The position numbers were made by a program, and so were the translations under genes. DNA of 64,000 nt from an uncultured Flavobacteriaceae bacterium (lineage in GTDB: Bacteria; Bacteroidota; Bacteroidia; Flavobacteriales; Flavobacteriaceae), in NCBI GenBank assembly GCA_905479745.1, contig CAJQNO010000039.1, positions 1 to 64,000 of the forward strand. Reading direction: 5' to 3'. Position 1 is the first letter of the stretch. Every line of letters begins with the position of its first letter. Below, in pieces: positions 1-9,013 of this stretch. The notes beneath the pieces were generated by a model. That model was given only the letters and a program-made list of their open reading frames with translations. It had not been told where the DNA came from and made no database searches.

Positions 1-1038
1 GGTTTCGTTTATAAGTTGCGCATCAATACTAATATTTCGTACGGCCTTGGGCAGATCTGGATATTTAAAGGAAGCATTGCTACTCCTTACGGCAATATCC
101 ATCATAGGGATGTGATCGTCGTCCACTTTACCCTTAAGCATGCCCTTTACACTAAAATCTCCTGTGGTTGCAACCCCCTCGAGATCCTTAACATATTCTC
201 TTGGCATCACCGCCAGGAAATTTCTAAAATCGGATGATGGCGTTTTAAAGCTCAGGTCCATTTCGGTATTATCCTCATTTACCTGCACAAATCCATCGAA
301 GGTGAGAGGTAGTTCGTTCACCCTTGCCTCATTTTCGAGGAAGGTATATTTTTGGTTTTCCAAATCCATCTGAATAAGTGCATCCAGGGAAATGATGTTG
401 TTGGTTAAATAGGCCACTTCTCCAATTTTAAGGGAAACAACGGCATCGGTATCAGTATCCAGCTTAGACTGAGCCAGTGAGAAATCACCGTTCCCGCTGT
501 GATTTACTTCGGTAAGACTTAAAAAGGTCTTACTAAGCTCATCCATGTAGTTAATTTCGGTATTGTTTATTTGATAACCCTGAAGGTTAAAGGTAAACCC
601 CTCTGTTGTTTCTGTGTTTTCTTCGGAAGGGTCCTTAGTCTTGGTGATGTCGTAATTGGCCCGCCCCAGAGAATCCACTACAATATTCACTCGGGCGTCA
701 TCCAGCCCGAGTGCATTGATCATTATGGGGTCGTTACCCGATTTAAACAGTTGTGTAATGCCCATATCCAGAGTGATCTGTTTGCCGTTGGCCAGAGTAT
801 CTCCTTCAAAGGGAGCATAATTAACCACACTGAAATTCTTGATCTGTACCGCGGCATCGGGAAAACTGCTAAACAAGCTAAGATCCATAGATTCCCATTC
901 CACCACTGCGTTCAGGTTATTGTTGAGATTCTTTTTCAGTAGGTTTTCCAGGGTCCCTTTAAATAGGAATGGAGCAAGCAATAATACAAGGACGATGAGC
1001 CCTAGTAATACTCCTGTTAATTTTAAAATTTTTTTCAT
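1..1038 (-). CDS. AsmA-like envelope protein (3' end outside window)
   Basis: The open frame runs leftwards from an ATG at 1036-1038 off the window edge, so only the N-terminal 345 or so residues are seen. It starts with one hydrophobic segment (MKKILKLTGVLLGLIVLVLL) anchoring it in the inner membrane. Long stretches of alternating beta character follow, with phrases typical of the AsmA family, such as the early WESMDLSLFSSFPD. AsmA-like proteins span the periplasm and are linked to lipid or outer-membrane homeostasis. Its ATG overlaps the stop of the upstream transporter gene (ATGA), so the two are probably translationally coupled. The family call rests on overall pattern, not on a catalytic motif. 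Confidence 0.75.
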   Translation of the reverse strand, partial: MKKILKLTGVLLGLIVLVLLLAPFLFKGTLENLLKKNLNNNLNAVVEWESMDLSLFSSFPDAAVQIKNFSVVNYAPFEGDTLANGKQITLDMGITQLFKSGNDPIMINALGLDDARVNIVVDSLGRANYDITKTKDPSEENTETTEGFTFNLQGYQINNTEINYMDELSKTFLSLTEVNHSGNGDFSLAQSKLDTDTDAVVSLKIGEVAYLTNNIISLDALIQMDLENQKYTFLENEARVNELPLTFDGFVQVNEDNTEMDLSFKTPSSDFRNFLAVMPREYVKDLEGVATTGDFSVKGMLKGKVDDDHIPMMDIAVRSSNASFKYPDLPKAVRNISIDAQLINET

Positions 1039-1754
1039 TTTGTTTCTTCTTTTTCAAGGTCAATTTCTTCACCAATTTTCAATCCAAAGCGTCTGCGTAA
1101 AACATAGACCGCCGCATAAAGAAATGGCGTATCTGTGGCAGCGACCATTACCTTAAAGAGAAATCCACTTAACAGTAAACCTGCGAAGAGATGCCATTCT
1201 ATCTTTCCAAAACTGCACAATAGTACCAGAACAGTAAAAGTGTCTACAAACTGAGACAAAAAGGTTGAGAAGTTATTTCGCAACCAAAGATGCTTCCCCC
1301 TGGTGAGTCGCTTCCAAAAATGGAAGATCGAAATGTCTATGTATTGAGCCAGTAAATACGCCATCATTGAGGCAAAAACTGCAACGACGGTGGCTCCAAA
1401 TACCTTATCGAACAGGGCATCGCTAACCGGACTCCATTCGGTGGCCGGTACCGCACTCGAGACGTATATAATACCCATTGAAAACACGGAGGCGAAGATC
1501 CCGGCGGTTACAACCTGGTTGGCCTTCCGTTTTCCGTAAACCTCGCTTATTATATCGGTGATAAGAAAGGTTATAGGATATGGCAGTATGCCAACAGAAA
1601 GTTCGAAAGTATAAATTCCGAAGAAATCGAACGAAAAGAACTTCTGAAAGATAAGGTTTGATACTACTAGGGACGCTATAAACAAAGCCCCCAAAATGAG
1701 GTATATACGTTGTGCCAGTAGTCTGTCTTTAAGAGTGAGTTTCGCCACAAGCAT
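1035..1754 (-). CDS. Queuosine precursor transporter (YhhQ/VUT family)
   Basis: This 239-aa integral membrane protein has about six hydrophobic segments. It carries the family pattern FELSVGILPYPITFLITDII followed by SEVYGKRKA. The family (VUT, PF02592) imports queuosine precursors such as preQ0/preQ1 for tRNA modification, acting in the inner membrane. The length is normal. It overlaps the AsmA-like gene downstream by four bases. It is divergent from folK-dNK, with a 75-bp gap that must hold both promoters. Confidence 0.85.
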   Translation of the reverse strand: MLVAKLTLKDRLLAQRIYLILGALFIASLVVSNLIFQKFFSFDFFGIYTFELSVGILPYPITFLITDIISEVYGKRKANQVVTAGIFASVFSMGIIYVSSAVPATEWSPVSDALFDKVFGATVVAVFASMMAYLLAQYIDISIFHFWKRLTRGKHLWLRNNFSTFLSQFVDTFTVLVLLCSFGKIEWHLFAGLLLSGFLFKVMVAATDTPFLYAAVYVLRRRFGLKIGEEIDLEKEETK

Positions 1755-1829
1755 AAAGTTATAAACTCAAAGTTACTTGTTGTACGTTTTCTTTTCCTTA
1801 AATTCGTCTTAAATGTTAAAATTGAACCC

Positions 1830-2960
1830 TTGAGCAAATCGCTTCAACATGTATACCTGTCTTTAGGCAGTAATATGGGCAATAAGTTTGAATATTTGCA
1901 GCAAGCGGTGAATTCTATTTTTGAGGAAATAGGAGCGATAGAAAAGATCTCATCGGTATATAAAACTCCTGCGATGGGATTTGAAGGTGACGATTTTTTA
2001 AATTGTGCTCTCCGTGTAAAAACAAATCTGTCGCCTAACAAGCTCCTTCAAGCCGTACTTAGGATAGAAAAATCTTTGGGTCGGGTACGAATCTCCTCTT
2101 CCCATTATTCATCCCGACCTATCGATATCGACATTCTGTTTGTGGAAGACCTTCAGAAAAAAACCAAGAAACTCGTCATACCCCATCCCCAATTACACAA
2201 TAGACGTTTTGTTTTGCAGCCCATGGCCGAATTGAACCCCACTTTCGAGCATCCGTCACTAAAAAAGAATATGATCAGGCTTTTGGCAGAAACCGATGAT
2301 AAGAGTGTGATCGAGAAACAATCGAAATGGCTTCGAAACCCTAAACAAGATTACGACCTCGCCAAGTACAATTATATTGCCATAGAAGGAAATATCGGAG
2401 TTGGGAAGACAAGCCTGGCATCAAAACTGGCTGAAGATTTCAACGCAAAACTCATCCTCGAACGATTTCAGGAGAACCCATTCCTGCCAAAATTCTATGA
2501 AGATCCGTCTCGCTATGCATTTCCTTTGGAGATGTCGTTCCTGGCAGACCGCTACCAGCAGCTATTGGAGGATATTACGCAATTCGATCTGTTCAAGGAT
2601 TGTGTTGTGGCAGATTACGATGTCTTTAAATCCCTTATTTTTGCCAAGGTCACCCTGGCAGAAGAAGAATTCAGTTTGTACAAAAAGCTGTTCCACATCA
2701 TGCACAAAGAATTGCCCAAGCCCGATGTTTATGTATATCTGTATCAGAAAACAGATCGTCTACTCGATAATATAAAGAAACGTGGTCGTAGCTATGAAAA
2801 GAGCATCAAAGAAGAGTATTTGAAAAAGATTCACGATGGTTATTTCGAATTCATAAAAACACAGCACGACAGTAATATCCGCATTATAGATATATCCGAA
2901 AAAGATTTTGTGCGGAACCGAAAGGATTACCTGGGTATCATTAAAGAAATGCTCGGTTAA
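1830..2960 (+). CDS. folK: FolK-deoxynucleoside kinase fusion
   Basis: This is a two-domain enzyme of 376 aa. Residues 1 to about 160 are 6-hydroxymethyl-7,8-dihydropterin pyrophosphokinase (folate synthesis), with YLSLGSNMGNK near the start and the RPIDIDILF signature. From about residue 180 it is a deoxynucleoside kinase of the dCK/dGK fold, with P-loop IAIEGNIGVGKTSLA and the downstream ERF and DRY motifs. The start appears to be TTG at 1830, because the nearby ATG at 1849 is out of frame and the FolK fold begins at once. The fusion is common in Bacteroidota and should make a bifunctional cytoplasmic protein. Confidence 0.92.
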   Translation: MSKSLQHVYLSLGSNMGNKFEYLQQAVNSIFEEIGAIEKISSVYKTPAMGFEGDDFLNCALRVKTNLSPNKLLQAVLRIEKSLGRVRISSSHYSSRPIDIDILFVEDLQKKTKKLVIPHPQLHNRRFVLQPMAELNPTFEHPSLKKNMIRLLAETDDKSVIEKQSKWLRNPKQDYDLAKYNYIAIEGNIGVGKTSLASKLAEDFNAKLILERFQENPFLPKFYEDPSRYAFPLEMSFLADRYQQLLEDITQFDLFKDCVVADYDVFKSLIFAKVTLAEEEFSLYKKLFHIMHKELPKPDVYVYLYQKTDRLLDNIKKRGRSYEKSIKEEYLKKIHDGYFEFIKTQHDSNIRIIDISEKDFVRNRKDYLGIIKEMLG

Positions 2961-2963
2961 ATT

Positions 2964-3500
2964 TTAGCTGTGGATTTTCGAGAAAAGATCCCAGATAACC
3001 ACCCCCGCACTAACAGCGATATTGAGTGAATGTTTGGTTCCATACTGCGGGATCTCTACCACTGTATCACAGGCCGATACCACGTCCTGTTGTACGCCCT
3101 TTACTTCATTACCAAAGATCACCGCATAGGTCTCTCCGGCTTTTACTTCAAGTTCGTTAAGCAGTACCGCATCCTCTGCCTGTTCGATCGCGATAACTTT
3201 TACTCCTTCCTGCTGAAGTTCCTTCACCAGGTCCAGAGTGTTTTTCCGGTATTCCCAGTTTACACTCTCTGTTGCTCCCAATGCGGTTTTTTGAATATCC
3301 TTATGCGGAGGGGTGGCGGTTATTCCGCAGAGGTAGATCTTCCTTATCAAAAATGCATCGGAAGTTCGAAATACCGATCCAATATTGTTTAGGCTCCTAA
3401 TATTATCCAGAATGATAACAATGGGCGACTTCTCCGCTCGCTTATACTGGTGGGGTGATAATCTGTTGAGTTCGCTATTCTTTAATTTACGGTGTTTCAT
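2964..3500 (-). CDS. TrmH/SpoU family RNA 2'-O-methyltransferase
   Basis: This 178-aa protein is a bare SPOUT methyltransferase domain with no added substrate-binding domain. Visible motifs are motif 1 (LDNIRSLNNIGSVFRTSD), motif 2 (YAVIFGNEVKGV) and motif 3 (VEIPQYGTKHSLNIAVSAGV), which build the trefoil knot binding S-adenosylmethionine. It would methylate a ribose in tRNA or rRNA, but the target cannot be told from sequence. It converges on folK-dNK with three bases between their stops and is divergent from mutS. Confidence 0.88.
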   Translation of the reverse strand: MKHRKLKNSELNRLSPHQYKRAEKSPIVIILDNIRSLNNIGSVFRTSDAFLIRKIYLCGITATPPHKDIQKTALGATESVNWEYRKNTLDLVKELQQEGVKVIAIEQAEDAVLLNELEVKAGETYAVIFGNEVKGVQQDVVSACDTVVEIPQYGTKHSLNIAVSAGVVIWDLFSKIHS

Positions 3501-3624
3501 AAGCTGAGGTCAAAGGTACTTTTTTTAAACTTTTTTGTTAATAAAACGGAATAAAAGGGGAGGGATAAATTTTTCAGGCCAAAGCGATTTATATATTTTT
3601 ATAAGTTCAGCAGCAGATGTGAAT

Positions 3625-6240
3625 ATGGCGAAGAAAGTCACACCATTAATGGGTCAATACAACGGCATCAAGGCGAAATATCCCGATGCCTTGCTATTGT
3701 TTCGTGTGGGCGACTTTTATGAGACCTTTGGAGAAGATGCTGTAAAGGCTGCCGGGATATTGAATATCACGCTCACTGCCAGGAACAATGGTGGTGATAT
3801 GACCGAACTGGCCGGATTTCCGCATCATTCGTTACACACCTATCTGCCAAAGTTAGTTATGGCCGGTTGCAGGGTTGCCATTTGCGATCAGTTGGAAGAT
3901 CCAAAACAAACCAAGAAGATCGTGAAACGCGGGGTTACCGAGCTGGTTACTCCGGGGGTGGCATTTAATGATGATATCCTCCAAAGTAAATCTAATAATT
4001 TCCTGGCTGCAGTGTACTTCGGAAATACATCGATCGGAGTTTCTTTTCTGGACGTTTCCACTGGTGAATTTTTAACTTCTGAAGGGAATTCGGAGTATGT
4101 AGATAAGCTACTTCAGAATTTCAAACCTTCCGAAATACTTTTCAGCAAACAAAAACGACGTCAGTTCAGTGAAACTTTCGGAGATAACTTTCACACTTTT
4201 TATCTGGAAGACTGGGTTTTTCAGCAAGACTATGCCCGGGAGACACTTCAGAAACAATTTGGAACTGCCAGCCTGAAAGGGTTTGGAGTGGAGGACCTTG
4301 AAAGTGGAATTATCGCAGCCGGAGCCGCTTTGCATTACCTGGGTGAAACCCGTCATGATAAACTGGGGCATATTTCCAAGATTAACCGAATTGCCGAAGA
4401 TGCCTATGTTTGGATGGATAAGTTTACCATCCGTAACCTGGAGCTATATCATTCGCATCAGGAGAATGCAGTAACTCTGCTGGATGTAATCGATAAGACT
4501 ATTTCTCCAATGGGAGGCAGGATGATAAAGCGTTGGCTCGCCTTGCCGTTGAAGGATCAGGAGAAGATCATGGAGCGGCATGAAGTGGTAAGCTTTTTAA
4601 TAGATCATCCCGAAATTCTGGATAAATTTCAGATGCATACCAAGCGCATTGGGGATCTGGAACGGCTGGTTTCTAAAACCGCAACCGCGAAGATTAATCC
4701 GAGGGAAGTGATACAACTCAAGAACTCTCTGGAGGCTGTTGTCGCGGTCAAGGCCTTGGCATTTCATTCAGAAAACAATGCTTTAAAACTTATAGGGGAA
4801 CAGCTGAATGATTGTCCGGCACTACGTGAAAAAATTAAGGAGACCTTGATCGAAGAGGCGCCCGTAAATATTTTAAAGGGAAATGTTATTGCGGCGGGAG
4901 TTTCAACCGAGCTTGACGAATTGCGGTCTATAGCCACTGGAGGAAAAGATTACCTGGATGCAATGTTAGAGAGGGAAGCTGCCAGAACGGGGATCGGTAG
5001 CCTTAAGATCGCGTCCAACAATGTGTTTGGTTATTATATTGAGGTAAGGAATACCCATAAGGACAAGGTGCCTGAAGATTGGATTAGGAAGCAAACCCTG
5101 GTAAGTGCAGAGCGCTACATTACAGAAGAGCTTAAGGAGTACGAGGCCAAGATCCTTGGGGCTGAAGAAAAGATCCTTTTACTGGAGCAGCAGTTATTTC
5201 AGAATTTACTGGATTGGATGCAACAATTCATAGGGACGGTGCAGCATACTGCCGGCCTTATCGCCAGGCTGGATTGTCTGTCTTCTTTTGCCACCCAGGC
5301 GAAATTGCACAACTATACCCGGCCGCTGCTGGACGAAAGTTACGATCTCGACATAAAAGATGGTCGGCATCCTGTGATCGAGCAGCAACTCCCTCCGGAT
5401 TCGCCGTTTATTGCTAACGATGTTTTCTTAGACCGTGACAACCAGCAGATCATCATGATTACCGGGCCCAATATGAGTGGTAAATCGGCTATACTACGCC
5501 AAACCGCTCTTATCGTGTTGCTGGCACAGATGGGAAGTTTTGTTCCGGCCGCTGCTGTTCGGATGGGTTGTGTGGATAAGATATTTACCAGGGTAGGTGC
5601 CAGCGATAATATTTCGATGGGGGAGTCTACTTTTATGGTTGAAATGAATGAAACCGCCAGTATCCTTAATAATATTTCTGAAAGAAGCCTGGTGCTTCTG
5701 GATGAGATTGGGCGGGGGACGAGTACGTACGACGGGATATCGATAGCCTGGGCGATAAGTGAATATTTACATGAACACCCATCCAGGGCAAAAACGCTAT
5801 TCGCCACCCATTATCACGAATTAAATGAAATGACCGAAACCTTCGAGCGTATAAAGAATTATAATGTTTCGGTGAAAGAGATGAAGGATAATGTATTATT
5901 TCTTCGGAAGTTGGTACCTGGGGGTTCGCATCATAGCTTCGGAATTCATGTGGCCAAAATGGCCGGTATGCCTCAACAGGTGCTACATCGGGCCAACCGA
6001 ATGTTGAAAAGATTGGAGAAATCGCATGCTTCGGAAGAACTAACGGATGAGATCCGTAAAGTTTCCAAAGAGGAAATGCAGTTAAGTTTCTTTAAGCTGG
6101 ATGATCCGCTACTGGAAGAATTGCGTGAAGAGATCCTGGATATTGATATAGACACACTCACTCCGGTGGAAGCCTTAATGAAACTCAATGAGATCAAGCG
6201 GATGTTACAACGGAATGCATCGATGCGGTCTAAGAAATAA
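3625..6240 (+). CDS. mutS: DNA mismatch repair protein MutS
   Basis: This 871-aa protein is of normal MutS length. The N-terminal mismatch-binding domain has the [14 protein letters not shown] loop, which includes the Phe-X-Glu wedge. Connector, lever and clamp domains follow, then the ABC ATPase with Walker A ([13 protein letters not shown]), the STFMVEM signature, Walker B ([16 protein letters not shown]) and the H-loop [11 protein letters not shown] chose the ATG at 3625 because [13 protein letters not shown] is where homologues begin and the open frame upstream looks non-coding. It recognises mismatches after replication and recruits MutL. Confidence 0.96.
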   Translation: MAKKVTPLMGQYNGIKAKYPDALLLFRVGDFYETFGEDAVKAAGILNITLTARNNGGDMTELAGFPHHSLHTYLPKLVMAGCRVAICDQLEDPKQTKKIVKRGVTELVTPGVAFNDDILQSKSNNFLAAVYFGNTSIGVSFLDVSTGEFLTSEGNSEYVDKLLQNFKPSEILFSKQKRRQFSETFGDNFHTFYLEDWVFQQDYARETLQKQFGTASLKGFGVEDLESGIIAAGAALHYLGETRHDKLGHISKINRIAEDAYVWMDKFTIRNLELYHSHQENAVTLLDVIDKTISPMGGRMIKRWLALPLKDQEKIMERHEVVSFLIDHPEILDKFQMHTKRIGDLERLVSKTATAKINPREVIQLKNSLEAVVAVKALAFHSENNALKLIGEQLNDCPALREKIKETLIEEAPVNILKGNVIAAGVSTELDELRSIATGGKDYLDAMLEREAARTGIGSLKIASNNVFGYYIEVRNTHKDKVPEDWIRKQTLVSAERYITEELKEYEAKILGAEEKILLLEQQLFQNLLDWMQQFIGTVQHTAGLIARLDCLSSFATQAKLHNYTRPLLDESYDLDIKDGRHPVIEQQLPPDSPFIANDVFLDRDNQQIIMITGPNMSGKSAILRQTALIVLLAQMGSFVPAAAVRMGCVDKIFTRVGASDNISMGESTFMVEMNETASILNNISERSLVLLDEIGRGTSTYDGISIAWAISEYLHEHPSRAKTLFATHYHELNEMTETFERIKNYNVSVKEMKDNVLFLRKLVPGGSHHSFGIHVAKMAGMPQQVLHRANRMLKRLEKSHASEELTDEIRKVSKEEMQLSFFKLDDPLLEELREEILDIDIDTLTPVEALMKLNEIKRMLQRNASMRSKK

Positions 6241-6321
6241 ATTTTTTGAAAAGGCTTTTGTTTTGTGTCAAAAGTTTTAAATTTGCCTCCGCTTAACTCG
6301 TTAAGTACGTTCTTATAATTC

Positions 6322-6394
6322 GCGAAAATAGCTCAGTTGGTAGAGCGCCACCTTGCCAAGGTGGAGGTCGCGGGTTCGAATCCCGTTTTTCGCT
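6322..6394 (+). tRNA. tRNA-Gly(GCC)
   Basis: The cloverleaf is complete: acceptor GCGAAAA/TTTTCGC, D-arm GCTCAGTTGGTAGAGC, anticodon arm CCACCTTGCCAAGGTGG with anticodon GCC, and T-arm CGGGTTCGAATCCCG. The CCA end is not encoded. It is followed by its own terminator and then by tRNA-Leu. Confidence 0.97.
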
Positions 6395-6399
6395 CAAGG

Positions 6400-6421
6400 A
6401 GCCGAATATTTTCGGCTTTTT
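6400..6421 (+). terminator. Rho-independent terminator after tRNA-Gly
   Basis: AGCCGAA and TTCGGCT form a 7-bp stem with a TATT loop, followed by a T run. Confidence 0.8.
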
Positions 6422-6430
6422 AAGTCTGAT

Positions 6431-6516
6431 GCAGAAGTGGTGGAATTGGTAGACACGTTGGACTTAAAATCCAATGGGCAGTAATGCCCGTGCGGGTTCA
6501 AGTCCCGCCTTCTGTA
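6431..6516 (+). tRNA. tRNA-Leu(TAA), integration target
   Basis: This is an 86-nt class II tRNA with acceptor GCAGAAG/CTTCTGT (one G-U pair), anticodon loop CTTAAAA giving anticodon TAA, a long variable arm (GGGCAGTAATGCCC) and T-arm GCGGGTTCAAGTCCCGC. Its 3' three quarters, from 6453, recur at 60913-60977. The present gene is therefore a hybrid: a chromosomal 5' part and a 3' part brought in by the inserted element. Confidence 0.97.
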
Positions 6517-6517
6517 C
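6453..6517 (+). repeat. Left attachment-site direct repeat (attL)
   Basis: This 65-bp copy lies inside tRNA-Leu. The only difference from the right copy is T at 6482 against C at 60942, in the variable-arm loop where tRNA pairing is unaffected. Confidence 0.93.
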
Positions 6518-6523
6518 GAGATT

Positions 6524-6549
6524 GCCGAGTTTTATAACTCGGCTTTTTT
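6524..6549 (+). terminator. Terminator after tRNA-Leu, brought by the element
   Basis: GCCGAGTT and AACTCGGC form an 8-bp stem around TTAT, followed by TTTTTT. It lies inside the element, so integration replaced the original tRNA-Leu terminator, which is left beyond the right repeat. Confidence 0.8.
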
Positions 6550-6554
6550 ATTCT

Positions 6555-6575
6555 GGGTAAAACATAGGTAAAACA
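6555..6575 (+). repeat. Subterminal 21-bp repeat, left copy
   Basis: A perfect 21-bp match in the same orientation to 60797-60817. It contains two copies of GGTAAAACA separated by TA. It lies 37 bp inside the left attachment repeat, the place where arm-type integrase or excisionase sites are usual. The role is inferred from position and symmetry. Confidence 0.65.
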
Positions 6576-6739
6576 TACATGGCCCCATGTAGTTAATTTG
6601 ACTCAGCATAAAATGAAAAAAACTTCCCCAATTTTTAAGGGCTTCTTTATGCGTTTTCATGGCCTCAGACTATCTATATAGGATGTGGCTTAACGAACTA
6701 ATTCTGTTCATGAAGTTGCTTTTTTCAATAAAAATTACC

Positions 6740-7267
6740 TTACTCTTCCTCCCTGTCTGCATAGTATTTCAAAATTATTCCAAGAAGTAAAAGACCAACA
6801 CCCCAATTACGTGATTTGTTGTTGGAATTAACTAAACCCTTTGCTAATAGAAATCCACCTCCGGCCATAAGCACATTTCCGGTGGTATTTACCTGAGTGC
6901 TGTAGGCTCTTCCATAGAGAACGAGGTTTTTATAATGTTCACAGTTGTTGGTAATATAATTATACGCCCTTTCTCCAATCTTAGATCTTGCACGTCTAAT
7001 GACAAGCTCTCTTTGGTAGTGATTGCCCTCGAATTTTTCTATTCGCTCTGGGATATATGTCTCCAATTGCTCATCAATTTTCTCATCTGGAATAATTTGA
7101 ACTCCATTAGTGAAATTGGCTACAAACTGGGGTTTTCCAAAAACATTGATTCCTAAATAAATAGCAAAGTGGTCCACCATTCCAAAAACTTTCTTCCTAA
7201 GGACGATAACATCAGCAGGAAGTAATCCATTTTCATATACAAATTGTTTCGTACTCATAACAGTCAA
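6740..7267 (-). CDS. LRAT-domain (NlpC/P60-like) protein with C-terminal hydrophobic region
   Basis: This 175-aa protein shows the two hallmark motifs of the lecithin retinol acyltransferase-like fold. These are an N-terminal His in DHFAIYLG (about residue 32) and the catalytic Cys in NNCEHYKN (about residue 107). The fold is a permuted papain-like thiol hydrolase/acyltransferase, often acting on lipids. The C-terminal third has glycine-rich hydrophobic stretches (VLMAGGGFLLAKGLV, WGVGLLLLGIILKYYA) that may insert in membranes. It lies 93 bp downstream of the Gabija-like operon on the same strand, so it could be an added effector or an independent cargo gene. MSTKQF at 7258 is an equally likely start. 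Confidence 0.7.
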   Translation of the reverse strand: MTVMSTKQFVYENGLLPADVIVLRKKVFGMVDHFAIYLGINVFGKPQFVANFTNGVQIIPDEKIDEQLETYIPERIEKFEGNHYQRELVIRRARSKIGERAYNYITNNCEHYKNLVLYGRAYSTQVNTTGNVLMAGGGFLLAKGLVNSNNKSRNWGVGLLLLGIILKYYADREEE

Positions 7268-7360
7268 ATTCTATTTGAAATCAAACTTACTTAAAGAATG
7301 TCTTCTTTTAGGGGTCACTTTGACCAAGGTAAACCCAAGGGGAAAAGAACTATATGTTTT

Positions 7361-8224
7361 TTAAGAAATCCATTTTTTCGCTTTAGTCCTTAACATATGG
7401 TATTTCGAAGGATTCTTTTTAGCCATTTGCTTTTCAACTTTCATCTCATTTTTAAATAAAAAATTGTTCTCAAGGTTAACCGCATAGCGTTTTAAAGGAA
7501 GTAAATGCCCTTTGTTCTTTCTGGGCTTAATTAGTTTTTTTTCATAAAGTAAATCAAATAAGACCACTATGAATTTCTTGGAATTTTCGCTAAAGGTGAC
7601 TTTCCTTGGTTCAGCAGTAAATAGCTTTTTAAAATCTTTTACAGATGAAATGGATTTTTCACTCTTTAAATTTTCTGCTAACTCGATTAATTTATGATCT
7701 TCCCCCAGCCACTCATAAAAAACTACTAGGTTGGACTCTTTCGGCTCGTTAGTTTCCCTTAACTGGTTTCTTATACTCCTTTGCAACTGGAGCCGCATTT
7801 CAAGATCCTTAAAATCATATCCTTCAATTTCAGATACTCCTCTAAGGGAATTAAATAGTGCAGTTAGCTGCATCCGATTTAGTTCCTCATGTTTAATAAA
7901 AGAGTCTATCAGGTAAGTTCCAATGTCTGATAAAATATATTTCAGTAGTTTTCGATCATTATCGTCTTCTATATTGAGAACTATATCGTTTATAGATTTT
8001 AACAGAGAAACTGAGAAAATATTCAAATCTATCATCTCGTTTTTCTCTATTCTGCTTTTTAAATATTGAAGTTTATTATCAACTACATTTTTTAGATCAT
8101 ACAGGTTTAATTTAATTATTGCCTCTTCCAAATTATCACTATAGATTTCAGCTAAAATTTCTTGGACGGAAAATAAAATGCCTTTATTATTCAAAACGTA
8201 CACATTAATTAGAATACACAACAA
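7361..8224 (-). CDS. Unrecognised protein, fourth gene of the Gabija-like operon
   Basis: This 287-aa protein is of no family I recognise. It is rich in Leu, Lys and Glu and mostly alpha-helical, with no signal peptide. The N-terminal hydrophobic stretch LCILINVYVL looks too short and mixed for a membrane anchor. The C-terminus is strongly basic (KVEKQMAKKNPSKYHMLRTK), suggesting nucleic-acid contact. The start is TTG at 8224, one base after the preceding stop, so tight coupling is likely and no in-frame ATG is available nearby. Its place in the operon suggests a role with the OLD/UvrD pair. That is inference only. Confidence 0.7.
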   Translation of the reverse strand: MLCILINVYVLNNKGILFSVQEILAEIYSDNLEEAIIKLNLYDLKNVVDNKLQYLKSRIEKNEMIDLNIFSVSLLKSINDIVLNIEDDNDRKLLKYILSDIGTYLIDSFIKHEELNRMQLTALFNSLRGVSEIEGYDFKDLEMRLQLQRSIRNQLRETNEPKESNLVVFYEWLGEDHKLIELAENLKSEKSISSVKDFKKLFTAEPRKVTFSENSKKFIVVLFDLLYEKKLIKPRKNKGHLLPLKRYAVNLENNFLFKNEMKVEKQMAKKNPSKYHMLRTKAKKWIS

Positions 8225-8225
8225 A

Positions 8226-8987
8226 TCATAATCTCGATTTCCAACGCTTTATATGGTTCTGAAGACCTGTTTTTTCCCCACCTTTGAAATAACTCCCCGA
8301 ATTCAACTTATCAATTAGTTTTATCACATCGTCGACGTGTCTGTTGTCCCAGTTAAGCTTTGTAATTAAAAATGACCTTACACTTTCGGAGTTTAATTCA
8401 AATTTATACTTATTCAAGGCTCTCAAATATGTTTTGCATCTTTCATTATCCATTGGATGAGTAATTCCAGTGCTAGGATTTATCACCTTGGATAATTCGC
8501 GGAATGCTTCTTGAACTATACCACCAGGTAAATCTGTCGACTCGGCCTTTGTATTTGTAGTCAATTCTATTGCATTCCAGGCTTTCGCCCAATCAGTTAC
8601 ATCATTTTTCATCCATTGATGTGCAACAATTGCTTTAATACTTGGGTCATCATCATACCTCAACAATTCTTTGGAATCCAATCCAAATGCTAATAAAACA
8701 CTATCTGTTTTTTGCCAGCCATAGACTTTTTCAAAAGTTCTCAGTGTTTCTATTTTCATTTTGGGGCCATTTGGGTATGCCGCTAAGGCTCCATTGAATA
8801 GCTCTTTTAGGAATTTGCTCCCGATGGTTCTTTCTATATATCCGGTATTCCTTTTTGTGTGAACCAAAATTGTAATCTGCTGTATATTTATCAGTTCTTT
8901 GCTTAGTTCTATAGCTTTTTTTAAAGCGATTGTTTCAATTTCCGCTATAGGACCTTCATTTTCAGTATAGTATCTAGGTTTTTCCAT
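8226..8987 (-). CDS. Unrecognised protein, third gene of the Gabija-like operon
   Basis: This 253-aa protein is unrecognised. The N-terminal half alternates helices with short hydrophobic strands (ITILVHTKR, KMKIETLRTF, SVLLAFGLD, IKAIVAHQW), which suggests a Rossmann-like alpha/beta domain. The C-terminal half is helical and ends in a basic tail (LQNHIKRWKSRL). There is no signal peptide or membrane segment. It begins 26 bp after the helicase stop and ends one base before the next start, so it is co-transcribed with the OLD nuclease and helicase. Confidence 0.72.
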   Translation of the reverse strand: MEKPRYYTENEGPIAEIETIALKKAIELSKELINIQQITILVHTKRNTGYIERTIGSKFLKELFNGALAAYPNGPKMKIETLRTFEKVYGWQKTDSVLLAFGLDSKELLRYDDDPSIKAIVAHQWMKNDVTDWAKAWNAIELTTNTKAESTDLPGGIVQEAFRELSKVINPSTGITHPMDNERCKTYLRALNKYKFELNSESVRSFLITKLNWDNRHVDDVIKLIDKLNSGSYFKGGEKTGLQNHIKRWKSRL

Positions 8988-9013
8988 TTATGTTTCAAAT
9001 ATTTTCTGTTCAG

